Source: GCA-2683825 sp965662355 (GTDB taxonomy: Bacteria; Planctomycetota; UBA1135; GCA-002686595). From it: 64,000 nucleotides of DNA. The translations under genes were made by a program, and so were the position numbers. Shown piece by piece: positions 52,707-64,000 of this stretch (the stretch's first letter is position 1; every line of letters begins with the position of its first letter). The stretch spans positions 1-64,000 of the forward strand of contig CBFIHP010000024.1 in assembly GCA_965662355.1 (NCBI GenBank), read 5' to 3'. Below the pieces are notes generated by a model. It saw only the letters and a list, made by a program, of their open reading frames with translations. It made no database searches and had not been told where the DNA came from.

Positions 52707-53060
52707 TCAACGCAACTCGATCCGTGGTCGCTCGCTCGTCGCGAACGAGGCCTCGGCCTCGCGTCGGATCACGGGACCGAGACAGATCTGCATCTCCTGC
52801 AAGAGCGCCGCGACGTCCAGGCCGTTGTGTTTGGGGAGAAAGCCCGCCAAGGATCTGCGATGCCCGCGATAGAGCTTCGCCGCACCTTCGAGGTTGCCCT
52901 CTTCGAAGTGGTGCAAGGCGACGGAGGCCTGAACCAATCCCTTGTAGAAGTCGGAGTCTCCGCCCTCGCCCGCCTCCCACAACTCGTCGAAGAGCTCGTG
53001 GGCCGCGAGATAGCGCGCCTGATTGAAGAGCTCGACGGCGGCGCGCAAGGACGCGTTCAA
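52707..53060 (-). CDS. DUF309 family protein
   Basis: 117 residues from TTG 53060. The start overlaps the HEAT gene stop (TTGA) and is preceded by GAGGA, so translation is coupled; a longer upstream frame is out of frame with real coding. The DUF309 signature is AVELFNQARYLAAHELFDELWEA followed by DFYKGLVQASVALHHFEEGN and GAAKLYRGHRRSL. The family is small, helical and of unknown role; the H-E and K-G-L-x-Q-x-x-V-A positions suggest a binding pocket. Confidence 0.88.
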   Translation of the reverse strand: MNASLRAAVELFNQARYLAAHELFDELWEAGEGGDSDFYKGLVQASVALHHFEEGNLEGAAKLYRGHRRSLAGFLPKHNGLDVAALLQEMQICLGPVIRREAEASFATSERPRIELR

Positions 53061-53815
53061 CTGCCGCGATCCTCGCGCTTTTTCTCGCGTGAGTAACCCA
53101 TGCTGCGACCCCAATAGCGATCCCACTGATCGCGCAAGGACTTGGGTAGGGGGGTGGGTTTCTTGGAGATCTCGAAGCCCTTCTTGTTCTTGCGCCACCA
53201 TTTTGCCCATAGCTCCGGATTCGTGCCTTGATCGACGCCTGTCAATACGACCAGGCTGAGCCGGAACTCGTGGTTGAGGTAGTCGTAGCGCCTCTTGGAA
53301 TGCGGGTTGCCCGACGCACCATCGAGATTCATCAACTCGATCAGCGCATCCACCGCTTTCTTTGTGCGGATGTTCCCGAGACCGAAAACCCTCGCCCGGG
53401 TCGGTTGGTAGTAGGGCGTTTGCTCGTGGCCCTTGTGGAGGAATTGGACGGAGGTCGGGTCCCCGTGCTGACCGATGGCGCGCAGGATAGCAGCGGAGAC
53501 CTCGCGCTCCTCCATCCACTTGCGGCTCTTCGTGAGCTTGTGCAGATGCTCGAGCGCGTCCTTGTGGTCGAGGTATCGAAAGGAGGAGACCGCAGCCCGT
53601 CGAATCTCGGGGCGACGGTCCTTGAGGGCGCGGGAGACGGCTTTGACGACTTTCTTGTCGGGGACGCTGGCGGCCCGTTCGAGGGCGTTGGAGATGGCGC
53701 TGATCTCCTTGGACTCGAACGCGGTCTCGATGTCGGTGAGAGTCGTCTGGACCTGTTCCTTGGTGGGGGCCTGGGCAAGGAGGAGGGGAGCGATGAGGAG
53801 TGCGGCGGTGAGCAT
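53057..53815 (-). CDS. secreted HEAT-repeat protein
   Basis: 252 residues from ATG 53815, with a signal peptide (LTAALLIAPLLLAQA). Four to five HEAT repeats follow (ISNALERAASVPDKKVVKAV, RRPEIRRAAVSSFRYLDHKD, EEREVSAAILRAIGQHGDPT, GLGNIRTKKAVDALIELMNL). The C-terminus is basic and lacks a fold I recognise (TNPELWAKWWRKNKKGFEI). That tryptophan-rich ending is common in planctomycete HEAT proteins. It is coupled to the DUF309 gene. Scaffold role inferred. Confidence 0.85.
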   Translation of the reverse strand: MLTAALLIAPLLLAQAPTKEQVQTTLTDIETAFESKEISAISNALERAASVPDKKVVKAVSRALKDRRPEIRRAAVSSFRYLDHKDALEHLHKLTKSRKWMEEREVSAAILRAIGQHGDPTSVQFLHKGHEQTPYYQPTRARVFGLGNIRTKKAVDALIELMNLDGASGNPHSKRRYDYLNHEFRLSLVVLTGVDQGTNPELWAKWWRKNKKGFEISKKPTPLPKSLRDQWDRYWGRSMGYSREKKREDRGS

Positions 53816-53900
53816 GGTGGGCCTGCGAGCTGGGCAGTTGATATTGTCGGTCAGGTAGCGTGGGGACACAAGGGGCCCACCCCAACTCCGGAAACCAGAC

Positions 53901-53937
53901 GAAAAAAGCCCGCGGGGCCATTCGACCCCCCGGGCTT
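53901..53937 (-). terminator. intrinsic terminator of clpC
   Basis: On the minus strand, 39 nt past the clpC stop, a hairpin with 7 perfect pairs, one mismatch and 4 further pairs around an 8-nt loop is followed directly by six T residues. This is a textbook Rho-independent terminator and separates clpC from the HEAT gene downstream. Confidence 0.9.
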
Positions 53938-53975
53938 CGTTCGGTTATCGACAGAGTTTTCCGTCGTGGCTGAAG

Positions 53976-56501
<2,526 letters not shown>

Positions 56502-56785
56502 GGTGTAGTGTTCCAGACGAGGGCGAGGGAACGTGAGAACGGAATGGTCTCTAGGTCTTCGACCTTCAAGGGGGCCAGGGTTAACCCTGCTGTCCCTAAG
56601 AAAGGCTTTTCGGGGGCCCGAGGGCCACTCCTACATTCGTAGGGTGAGTTCTTTCGTGCCCATGGGATCCGAAGATCCTTGGGAAAAGGTCGCTGTGGCT
56701 TGGTTGGGCCGGATTATCGGCGTTATTCGCCAAAATTTCCAGTGGCGTGCCCACGCCGAGGGCTCTTCGGGCCCGCAAAAGAGGC

Positions 56786-57409
56786 TCAGCGAGACGAGTC
56801 TTCCGAGATCCCCATTCCCTGGATCTGGTCCCGCAATTGCGCCGCGTCCTCGTAGGCCTCGTCTGCGATGGCCTTTTCGAGCTCGACCCTCAGCTCGTTC
56901 AGGACCTGGCGGCGCTCGCGTTCGCCCTCGTCGACGCCCGGCAGCCGGCCGGTGTGGGAATCCGCGTTGTGCACCCGACGCAGAAGGGGCTGCAGGTGAT
57001 CCTTGAAGATCTCGTAGTCACGCGGGCACCCCAAACGTCCCTTGGCCCGGAAATCCGCCAACGTCATCCCGCAGTCGGGGCAGGCCAGGCTGCCCTCCTG
57101 GCGCGCGCGCCTGGCCGAGTTCTGGAGCAGCTTCCATATATTGAGGGCGTTCTTCCCGGCGCCGGCGACGACCGGTGCGTGGGGGAGTTGCATGGCCTGG
57201 GCACACGGCTCGCAGAGGTGTTTTTGCTCGATCGTCTGTTCGCCGAGCGTCTGCTTTGCACCGGTTTCCGGAGACCCGGGGGCGGATTCTGAAGCGGCCG
57301 CGGTGCCCAGCTTGGGAGAGGCTTCCAGCGAGGGCGGCTGGGGCTGGGCGTAATGGATCTCCGTAACGTGGATGCTTGCCGGGTTTTTGCTGCAAATCTG
57401 GCAGATCAT
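56786..57409 (-). CDS. McsA-like zinc/UVR-motif protein
   Basis: 207 residues from ATG 57409. The N-terminus MICQICSKNPASIHVTEI is the first zinc CxxC. CEPC and CPDC follow, and a fourth site reads LGCPRDYEIF with only one cysteine. The C-terminus is a UVR motif (LEKAIADEAYEDAAQLRDQI). This is the layout of McsA, a zinc-dependent partner of ClpC and the arginine kinase McsB. A middle spacer (about 30-70) is longer than in Bacillus. The mcsB and ctsR genes of the classical operon are absent. A GGCGTG/CACGCC hairpin (56744-56757) lies after its stop. Confidence 0.88.
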   Translation of the reverse strand: MICQICSKNPASIHVTEIHYAQPQPPSLEASPKLGTAAASESAPGSPETGAKQTLGEQTIEQKHLCEPCAQAMQLPHAPVVAGAGKNALNIWKLLQNSARRARQEGSLACPDCGMTLADFRAKGRLGCPRDYEIFKDHLQPLLRRVHNADSHTGRLPGVDEGERERRQVLNELRVELEKAIADEAYEDAAQLRDQIQGMGISEDSSR

Positions 57410-57584
57410 CGCCGTCTTCGAGGTCCTTCCATGTCTCACCTTCTAGACCAAAAAGAGCTCCCCGTCGAGAGCAACTAGATGGAAGCCATCGGCTCAAACG
57501 ACCGCTGGCTTGAGCCCAATTCTAATAAACCTCGGTCATCTTCCCTCCAGGTTCCCGCTCAGATCCACGTTTCGTACCGTGATT

Positions 57585-58502
57585 TCAAGGCTTCTGGCCC
57601 GCCCCGAGGGGGGGATCGGGGTCCGGAAACGATCCTCCCGCCCGCTCGAACAGCGCCGGGGTGATCCTTTGGCGCATGAGCAGGGCCCGCACTTCCTCGG
57701 ATCCAGCAGCCAGGAATCGTCCGAGAAAATCGCTCGTTTGGGCGCCATCGGGCAGGCTTTCGAACAGCCGGAACAGCTCCTCGGAGACCCCCAAGGGCCG
57801 CGGATCCAGGGGGGTTGGATCGTCGTCGACGCCGGTCAGGGCGAAGCGAGCCGCCTGACGCGTGAGCTTCGTCCGGCCGGGAATCGAATCGTCGGCCTCC
57901 AGCACGCCGAGGATCAGGTGCGCCGGCGAGATCGATTCGCGGCGGTTGGCCGAGGCGGCCCGCGCGGCCCGGCCCAGGGCCTGGCGGGCGGTCTTGTCGA
58001 AGCTGGCGAACAGGTGCGAACCGGGGCCGCGTGCGCTGCAAGCGGGGGGGGTGAGCCCGGCCGTTTCCTCGAGGCTCTTCAGCCGCGCGCGAACCTCGTC
58101 GGGGAGCGAGCGCCAGGCCGAGCACAGGACATCGATCGTCTCCACCGCTTGCGAGCCGCGGGCAGCCGCTCCACGGTGGGCTTCTTCGAGGGCCTGGATG
58201 GCGCGGACGGAAAAAGGCAGCGATCCATTCGAACGCACGACCATGATGCCGTCGCACTGTGCCATGACCTCGATGCGGATCGTGTCCGGATCCGCGAAGG
58301 CATACAGCACCAACCGCGTCGCACCGCATTCCTCGTCACGCAGCATCGAGGCCAGCACGTGCTCGGGTGAGAGTTCCGAGGCATGCAGGCGTCGCGCGAG
58401 CTGGACCGAGCCGTCGAGGATGTGTCCCGCGTAGTCTCCGAGCCGTTCGTAGAGAGCACGAAAGCGCGGGTCTTCGATCCCGTCGGGCAGCCGTCGGCTC
58501 AT
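57585..58502 (-). CDS. stand-alone tandem Clp-N domain protein
   Basis: 305 residues from ATG 58502, overlapping the murD stop (ATGA). Two Clp-N-like repeats are visible. The first (about 10-110) has LYERLGDYAGHILDGS and LSPEHVLASMLRDEECGATR; the second (about 155-250) has LFASFDKTARQALGRAARAA and ISPAHLILGVLEADDSIPG. There is no AAA module. Position beside mcsA and clpC suggests an adaptor or a regulator of ClpC that binds substrates or arginine-phosphorylated proteins. That role is inference; the C-terminal 50 residues match nothing I know. Confidence 0.78.
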   Translation of the reverse strand: MSRRLPDGIEDPRFRALYERLGDYAGHILDGSVQLARRLHASELSPEHVLASMLRDEECGATRLVLYAFADPDTIRIEVMAQCDGIMVVRSNGSLPFSVRAIQALEEAHRGAAARGSQAVETIDVLCSAWRSLPDEVRARLKSLEETAGLTPPACSARGPGSHLFASFDKTARQALGRAARAASANRRESISPAHLILGVLEADDSIPGRTKLTRQAARFALTGVDDDPTPLDPRPLGVSEELFRLFESLPDGAQTSDFLGRFLAAGSEEVRALLMRQRITPALFERAGGSFPDPDPPLGAGQKP

Positions 58503-59881
58503 GAGCTCGCTTCGGGAAGGGCGTTGCGAAAGGCCTCGGCGCGGGCGCGGAAGTTCGGGAACGCATCGAAACTCGCACAGGCCGGGGAGAACAGGATACA
58601 CCCCTCGGGCGGTGTGTGTTCGAAGGCGAGCTCGACCGCGTCCTCGACCGATGCGCCGGTGAAGGTTCGACAGCCACGCTTCGCGAAGTCCCGCGCGAGG
58701 CTCTCACGCGCCTCTCCGAAGGCCACGCAGACGACCTCCTTCGCGGCGGCGAGGTTCGCGAGCTCGTCGAAGGCGAGCTCTTTTCTGCGCCCACCGACCA
58801 TGAGGCATGTGCCGCTCGAGAGCTCTCGCAGGGCGGCGCAAGTGGAGTCGGGGGTCGTCGAAACCGAGTTGTCGATGATCCGCCGACCGCGATGAAAGCC
58901 GAGCTCTTCCATACGGTAGGGGAGCCCACGCAACGAGCTGACGGCCTGTTGCAGGTCCCCAGGCGTCGCTCCGGCCAGGCGCGCCATTCCGAGGGCGCAG
59001 AGAGCGTTCAGCTGCTGGAAACGGCCGGGAAGGGATAGATCCTTGGTAAAGCCCAGGACCTCGTCGTTCCAGCGGAAGGCGCCGGCCGATAGAAACAGTG
59101 CTTGGCCCTGGTCGGAATCCGCGCTCGGAGAGAGCGGCCGGTCCGCGAACCGAATGCGCTGGCCACGCGTCGGCCAGGCAGACACGCGCCGATCGTCGGC
59201 GGGGACGAGCGCGAACGAGTCCTCATCGCCCAGCTGGAGAATGCGCTGCTTCGCCAGGGCGTAGGCTTCGAGCGAGCCATGTCGCTCGAGATGGTCAGCG
59301 AGCACGTTGGTGAGGCAAACGGCCTCGATCCGTCGCAACGTCGAGCCGGATAGGTGGTCGCTGAGCGCCTCCAGTTGATAGGAGGAGAGCTCGAGTACAC
59401 AGATGTCCTCGGGTTTGATTCGATCCAGTTCGGGAAGCAGCGACCCACCGATATTGCCACCGAGATGCACGCTGAAACCGGTTCCCTCCAGCAGCTGGGC
59501 GAGCAGGTGTGCCGTCGAGCTCTTTCCCTGCGTGCCACTGATGCAATAGAGCCGGGCGTGCACGGACTCGAGAAACAACTCGATCTCGCTCGTGATGCGC
59601 GTGCCCTTGCTGCGCGCCCGGACGAGCAGCGGATGGTCCGGGGCGACGGCCGGGTTCACACACAGAAGATCGGTGCGCTCGAAGTCCTCCGCGCGATGTT
59701 CACCGAGAACCCAGGCGAGCTCGAGATCCCCGAGCTGTTCCATCTCCGCCCGTAGCGTCGCCGCCGGACGCAGATCGGTGACGGTTACCTCGAAGCCGCG
59801 GGCGCAGAGATGGCGGACGGCGCCTTCACCGCCACCGAACGAGCCCAGTCCCATGACCAGGGCGCGCTCTTTCGGACTCAC
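58499..59881 (-). CDS. murD: UDP-N-acetylmuramoylalanine-D-glutamate ligase
   Basis: 460 residues from GTG 59881, overlapping the PEGA gene stop (GTGA). Mur ligase motifs: VMGLGSFGGGEGAVRHLC, the ATP loop ISGTQGKSSTAHLLAQL (Gln and Ser where GTNGKST is usual), SSYQLEALSDHL, NVLADHLERHGSLEAYA, and the C-terminal SVSTTPDSTCAALREL and LFSPACASFDAFPNFRARAEAF. It adds D-Glu to UDP-MurNAc-L-Ala in peptidoglycan synthesis. The isolated location, away from a dcw cluster, is noteworthy. Confidence 0.93.
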   Translation of the reverse strand: MSPKERALVMGLGSFGGGEGAVRHLCARGFEVTVTDLRPAATLRAEMEQLGDLELAWVLGEHRAEDFERTDLLCVNPAVAPDHPLLVRARSKGTRITSEIELFLESVHARLYCISGTQGKSSTAHLLAQLLEGTGFSVHLGGNIGGSLLPELDRIKPEDICVLELSSYQLEALSDHLSGSTLRRIEAVCLTNVLADHLERHGSLEAYALAKQRILQLGDEDSFALVPADDRRVSAWPTRGQRIRFADRPLSPSADSDQGQALFLSAGAFRWNDEVLGFTKDLSLPGRFQQLNALCALGMARLAGATPGDLQQAVSSLRGLPYRMEELGFHRGRRIIDNSVSTTPDSTCAALRELSSGTCLMVGGRRKELAFDELANLAAAKEVVCVAFGEARESLARDFAKRGCRTFTGASVEDAVELAFEHTPPEGCILFSPACASFDAFPNFRARAEAFRNALPEASS

Positions 59882-60480
59882 GGTCCGTCCTCGCCCGACG
59901 TGTTCTCATCCCCGTCGTTGCCCGTCTTCTGGGCCGGGGGCCCGCCGGCTCCCACGGGGGAGTTGCCTTCCCTCGTTGCCTTTTTGCTCGCTGTCTCTGT
60001 CTCTGTCTCGGCCCGAGGAATGACACGGGGGCGCCGATCCGGCAGGTGCTGCGGTCCCTCCGGGCCGGCCTCGCGGAGCACGTCGGCGCGTTCGATGACC
60101 GAGCGCAGGCTGGGCGAGCCACTCATCTCCTCGCCGGCGACGAGGTTGACGCTGTATTCACGGTGATCGTCGATCCCGAGGGGCAGGAGAACCTCCGTGA
60201 AGAGATCCACCGGAAAGCGCGCATACCAGGGGGGCTTCATCCGGATCCGCTCGGAGTGCGTACGGAAGCCTTCCTTGTAAAGGGTGACGCGTCGCACGCC
60301 GTAGTGCTGGAAGGCAATCTGAACGGGGGTTACCCCGACCGCTCGATCGTCGATCCGAACGCGGGCGCCCGTGGGCTCCGAGCGAATCGTGATCGAACGT
60401 TCCGCCGCGCAGCCCTGGGCGAGAAGCACCGTACAGAGGAGCGGCCAACCTAGAAGCGACGATAGATAGGAGCTTCGCAC
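59878..60480 (-). CDS. PEGA-domain lipoprotein
   Basis: 200 residues from GTG 60480, just past the tRNA gene. The leader ends in LLAQGCAAERS (lipobox, Cys25). A PEGA beta-sandwich follows (SITIRSEPTGARVRIDDRAVG, TPVQIAFQHYGVRRVTLYKEG). The C-terminal third is low-complexity, with ETETET encoded by a CTGTCT triplet array at 59991-60008, and ends acidic. PEGA lipoproteins are thought to bind surface components. It is translationally coupled to murD. Confidence 0.85.
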   Translation of the reverse strand: MRSSYLSSLLGWPLLCTVLLAQGCAAERSITIRSEPTGARVRIDDRAVGVTPVQIAFQHYGVRRVTLYKEGFRTHSERIRMKPPWYARFPVDLFTEVLLPLGIDDHREYSVNLVAGEEMSGSPSLRSVIERADVLREAGPEGPQHLPDRRPRVIPRAETETETASKKATREGNSPVGAGGPPAQKTGNDGDENTSGEDGP

Positions 60481-60496
60481 GGTGAGAGCCTGGTGG

Positions 60497-60589
<93 letters not shown>

Positions 60590-60735
60590 GCTTGGGTGCG
60601 GGATGGTATCGGGTGCCCTGGGCCTGGGCAAGCCGATCGCGCCAGGACCTTTCGCTGTTGAGGAACCACCCAGGCGGTCTGATAGTCTGCCACCTCTCAG
60701 CGCTTCGACGGGGCCTTCCGTCGCCTCACCATCCG

Positions 60736-63700
60736 ATGCACTCGCGATTCTCCAACCCCGAAGACCCTGGCCCCTTCCGCGTCCTGTGCGCGCTCGTCGT
60801 GCTCGTTCTGGGGACGGACGCTCGCCAGCGGGAGGCGCGTTTGCCCGGGGATGGTTTCGAGCGTCTGACTCCCGAGCTGCGGGCCCATTTGCGCGAGCGG
60901 GCTCCGGTCAGCTCGAGCTGGGAGGGGGAGAAGCGCGCGGCCCAGGTGATCGAGCGTCTGAACGAGCTGCGCTCGCTGGCCTCCGGCGCTGCGTTCACCA
61001 GCCCTGGGGCAGCGTTTCCCGAGGCCTTCGTCATCGAGCACCTCACGATCCGGACTCCCGTGCGGGCGAGCACCGAGACATCGGGATCGCTGGCGCCCTT
61101 TCGCATCGAGCGCCCGAGCTCGGAGCTGGAAGAGACCCAGGGGCCAGCGGCTAGCTTGATGCTGGCGGCACTCCTGCACGAGAGCACGGACTATCACGTC
61201 ACCGGCGTGCGGGGTGAAGGCGAGATATTCGTCACCGAGATCCACAACCGTGGGGACTATCCGATCTGGGAAGCGAGCTGGCGCTTCACGGAGGCCGGGC
61301 CTCGGCTCGAGTTCCTGGACCTACGGACGAGGCTCGTGGCGAAGACCACCGTCAGCGAACCCTTGTTTCGCGATGGGACCAGCGACGTCTTTCGAAACGA
61401 GGGCAGTTTGTTCCAGCGTCGGCTCGCGCCGGGCATCTCCGACTGGCGGGCGCGGCTCGATACGCGACTCGGCCAACCCCTGCTGGGTCACGCCGCGGGG
61501 ATCGCCCTGGGGGATGTCGACGGGGACGGGCGCGAAGATGTCTATCTCTGCCAACCCGGTGGCCTGCCGAACCTCTTGCTATTGCACCAAAGCGACGGAT
61601 CGGTACGCGACGTCTCGCGCGAGAGCGGTGTCGATTACCTCGATTTCTCACGCGCGGTGCTCTTGTTGGATTTCGATGGCGACGGCCACGAGGATCTTGT
61701 GACCTCGGTCGTCGACTCGATCGTCTTTCATCGCGGCGGGGGGAATGGGACCTTCGAACGCAAGGCGCTCGTTGCCGTCCCCAGCTCGACCAGTCTCGCG
61801 GCGGCGGACTACGACCTCGACGGGGATCTCGATGTGTACGTTTGCGCGTACGCCGATCCCTATGCCGGCGCGCACAAGGGTGGGGCGCTGCCACGCCCTT
61901 ATCACGATGCCAACAACGGCCAGCGCAACGTGCTCGTGCGCAACGAGGGCGAGTGGACCCTCGCCGATGCGACGACTGCCGAGGGATTGGATCGCATCAA
62001 TCGTCGCTTCAGCTTCGCGGCTGCCTGGGAAGACTACGATCGCGACGGGGATCCGGATCTCTATGTGGCGAACGACTTCGGACGGAACAACCTGTACCGC
62101 AACGAACACATGGACTCCGGCTTCGGGGGCACGGGGGGCTTTCTGGACGTTGCCGCCCGAGCCGGCGTCGAGGACCTCGCCGCCGGCATGGGGGTCAGTT
62201 TCGGTGACGTCGACGGAGACGGTTGGTCGGATCTGTATGTCAGCAACATGTACTCGGCGGCCGGGAACCGAGTCGCCTACGGTCGACGCTTCCAGAGCGA
62301 GGCTCCGGAAAAAGTGCGCGCCCAGTTTCAGCGCCATGCACAGGGCAATTCGCTCTTTCTCAACGATCGCAAGGGCGGATTCGTCGCGGCCAAGAACGCT
62401 GGGGTTCAGGAAGCCGGTTGGGCCTGGGGTGCCCGCTTCTTCGATCTGAACAACGACGGTCGGCTGGATATTCTCTCCCCGAACGGACTCCTGACGCAGG
62501 AGCGTCCGGACGACTTGTGAAGCTTCTTCTGGCGGCACGTCGTGTCACCTTCACCGCTGAAGCTCGAGTTGCCCTCGGCAGACCAGCGCGATACCTACGC
62601 GGAGGGTTGGCAGGCGTTGAACAAGCTCTTGCGCCAGGGCTACTCGTGGAGCGGCAACGAAAGGCATGCCGTCTTCCTCAACCTCGGCGATGGCCGTTTT
62701 GCCGATGCGTCGCGGGCGAGTGGGCTCGATCTTGCCGACGACGGACGGGCCCTGGCTCTCGTCGATTGGGACTTCGACGGCGATCAGGATCTCTTTCTCA
62801 CGAACCGCAACGGTCCGCGCGTGCGCTTCTTCGAGAATCGCGTCGAGGAGAAGCCGCCTCGTTTTGCTTTGCGGCTCGAGGACGAAGTGGGACGCGTCGT
62901 TATCGGGGCTCGGGTCGAGGTACGATCGGAGGGGCCGACGGGCCCCGGGGTCATGCGAACCCTGCGCGCGGGCGGGGGGTATCTCGCCCAGTCTTCGCGC
63001 TGGTTGCACTTCCCCCGTCCGGGAGTGGCCTTCGTCACCTGGCCCGGCGAGGTCGAGCCGGAGGTCTTCGACGGTTTTGACCAGGACGAGGGTTTCTTTT
63101 CTTTGCGCCGTGGTACGGGTACGGCGCGTAGCTTCGAGCCGAAGTCCAGCTCGTCGCGGGACCTGGCACCCTTCCCGCCCTATGTTTCCACCGAAGCCGC
63201 GCGGGTCGTACTCGCCGCTCCGGTTCCGCTCCCCAGCCTGTCCCTCACGAGCTCGCGCGGAGGAGCCTTGAGCCTCTTCGGTATCGAACCCGGAGGCAAG
63301 GCCAAGGGCACGGGCAGGGCGATCGTGCTGCACCTGTTCGCCAGCTGGTGTGCGCCCTGTGTGCGCGAACTCGGCACGCTCGCAAAGGAAGCGGAGGCGC
63401 TGGCCGCCTCCGGCATCGCTTTTCTCGCCCTCAGCGTCGAGAGCGAGCCCGAGGAACGGGCCGCGGCCAAGGCTCTGATGGAGCGTCTTGCGTGGCCATT
63501 CTCCTGGGGTTTCGCCAGCGCCGAGAGCACCGAACTCCTGGACGCTCTCGCCGGTGTGTTCATCGATGGGGAACGTCGGCTCCCGCTCCCGACGAGCTTT
63601 CTGATCGATGCCCAGGGCAACCTACGCGCCATCTACTTCGGTCCGGTCTCCGCGGCCGTTCTCGCCCGTGATCGAAGCCTGCTGAAAGCGAGTCCCGAGG

Positions 63701-64000
63701 AACAACTTGCCGCGGCCGCGCCCTTCGAGGGCACCTGGCTGTATCCGATCGAGTCGACCTCGACCGGATGGATGGAGGGACGCCTGCGTGTCCGCGGCAT
63801 GGAAGCCGCCGCACGAGAATACGGCCGTGGCGCCATTCGACTGTCTCAGAGCTCGCCCGCGGATGTGATTCACGGCTTCGGTCGTCGTGCCGCCAGCGAG
63901 GGCGATCTACGCGGTGCCCAGGGCTACTTTCTACAGGCCCTCGAGAAAGACCCCGAGCACTTCGATTCCCAGTTCGACCTGGCGGTGCTCTTCCATCGCG
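60736..64000 (+). CDS. giant FG-GAP / UnbV-like / thioredoxin protein with one in-frame UGA (runs off right edge)
   Basis: From ATG 60736 the frame stays open to the end of the window (over 1088 codons) except for one TGA at 62518-62520 (codon 595). Residues 1 to about 35 are a signal sequence. FG-GAP repeats follow: DVDGDGREDVYLC, DFDGDGHEDLVTSV, DYDLDGDLDVYVC, DYDRDGDPDLYVAN, DVDGDGWSDLYVSN. The frame then reads DDL-UGA-SFFWRHVVSPSP, and FG-GAP resumes after it (DWDFDGDQDLFLTN). Next come a UnbV-like part, a TlpA-type thioredoxin domain with CAPC (Cys872/875) and an incipient TPR. Such FG-GAP + redoxin fusions occur in Planctomycetota. The UGA is selenocysteine or a nonsense mutation. A gene finder would stop at 62520 and lose the thioredoxin half. 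Confidence 0.8.
62518..62564 (+). promoter_or_regulatory. in-frame UGA with possible SECIS-like hairpin
   Basis: After the UGA, GGCAC (62534-62538) pairs with GTGTC (62542-62546), including one G-U pair, around loop GTC. Two more G-C pairs lie beyond a C-A mismatch, and AGCTTC (62521-62526) pairs perfectly with GAAGCT (62559-62564). The loop is 18 nt from the UGA and starts with G, within the bacterial SECIS pattern. The stem is weaker than the one in the peroxiredoxin, so chance cannot be excluded. Confidence 0.35.

Overview
The window is 64 kb of GC-rich, densely coded bacterial chromosome. There are about 50 protein genes on both strands, one tRNA-Ser gene, and no IS element, prophage or CRISPR array that I can see. 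The gene content points to a diderm of the Planctomycetota type. It has FG-GAP/ASPIC-UnbV proteins including an FG-GAP + thioredoxin fusion, a secreted PQQ-propeller protein with a WRGPSRDG start, an ECF sigma factor with its anti-sigma factor, LpxL-like and DUF374 acyltransferases, and MurD. This lineage assignment is inference from families; no rRNA is present. Most operons show ATGA or TGATG stop/start overlaps, and GTG and TTG starts are common.

Layout: 1-3.7 kb (-), anti-sigma, ECF sigma, PQQ-propeller and fasciclin genes. 3.8-6 kb (+), epimerase, SRPBCC protein and a thioredoxin-like lipoprotein. 6-6.5 kb, a gene-free hairpin-rich stretch. 6.5-8.8 kb (-), a lipid acyltransferase pair behind a peroxiredoxin whose catalytic residue is encoded by an in-frame UGA (selenocysteine). 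9-14.2 kb (+), FG-GAP / TPR / FG-GAP lipoproteins. 14.5-20.8 kb (+), dimethylargininase, a DegT-fold protein lacking its PLP lysine, an M1 peptidase and a beta-helix lipoprotein. 20.8-27.7 kb, amino-acid oxidase (-), DUF4139, HEAT-VWA and NnrE (+), amidase (-). 27.8-31.9 kb (+), enoyl-CoA hydratase, zinc-type dehydrogenase and 3-hydroxyacyl-CoA dehydrogenase plus two membrane-anchored unknowns. 40.9-31.9 kb (-), a tight seven-gene operon: a GT5 glycogen-synthase-like protein, ROK kinase, ABC-2 exporter pair and glycolate oxidase GlcD/E/F. 41.4-44.3 kb (+), phosphoglycerate mutase and a carboxypeptidase-regulatory-like protein. 49.5-44.5 kb (-), iscR-iscS-iscU-iscA-hscB-hscA. 49.8-53.8 kb, small proteins, thioesterase, a duplicated membrane protein, DprA, DUF309 and HEAT. 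60.5-54 kb (-), PEGA lipoprotein, murD, a tandem ClpN protein, an McsA-like protein and clpC. 60.5 kb, tRNA-Ser(GCU). 60.7 kb to the end (+), a giant FG-GAP/UnbV-like/thioredoxin protein with a single in-frame UGA.

The most notable result is selenocysteine decoding. At 8599-8601 a UGA sits exactly where the peroxidatic cysteine of a BCP-type peroxiredoxin belongs. It is followed at the correct distance by a perfect 9-bp hairpin with a GGA loop, so the two short reading frames are really one selenoprotein gene. A second in-frame UGA at 62518-62520 interrupts the FG-GAP/thioredoxin gene in the middle of conserved sequence. It is either another recoded codon with a weaker SECIS-like hairpin, or a nonsense change. 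UGA is an ordinary stop elsewhere in the window, so this is not a reassigned genetic code. Other points of interest are a SigK/RskA/fasciclin-like locus, a degenerate glycogen synthase heading a glycolate oxidase/ABC operon, and a stand-alone double-ClpN protein beside mcsA and clpC.
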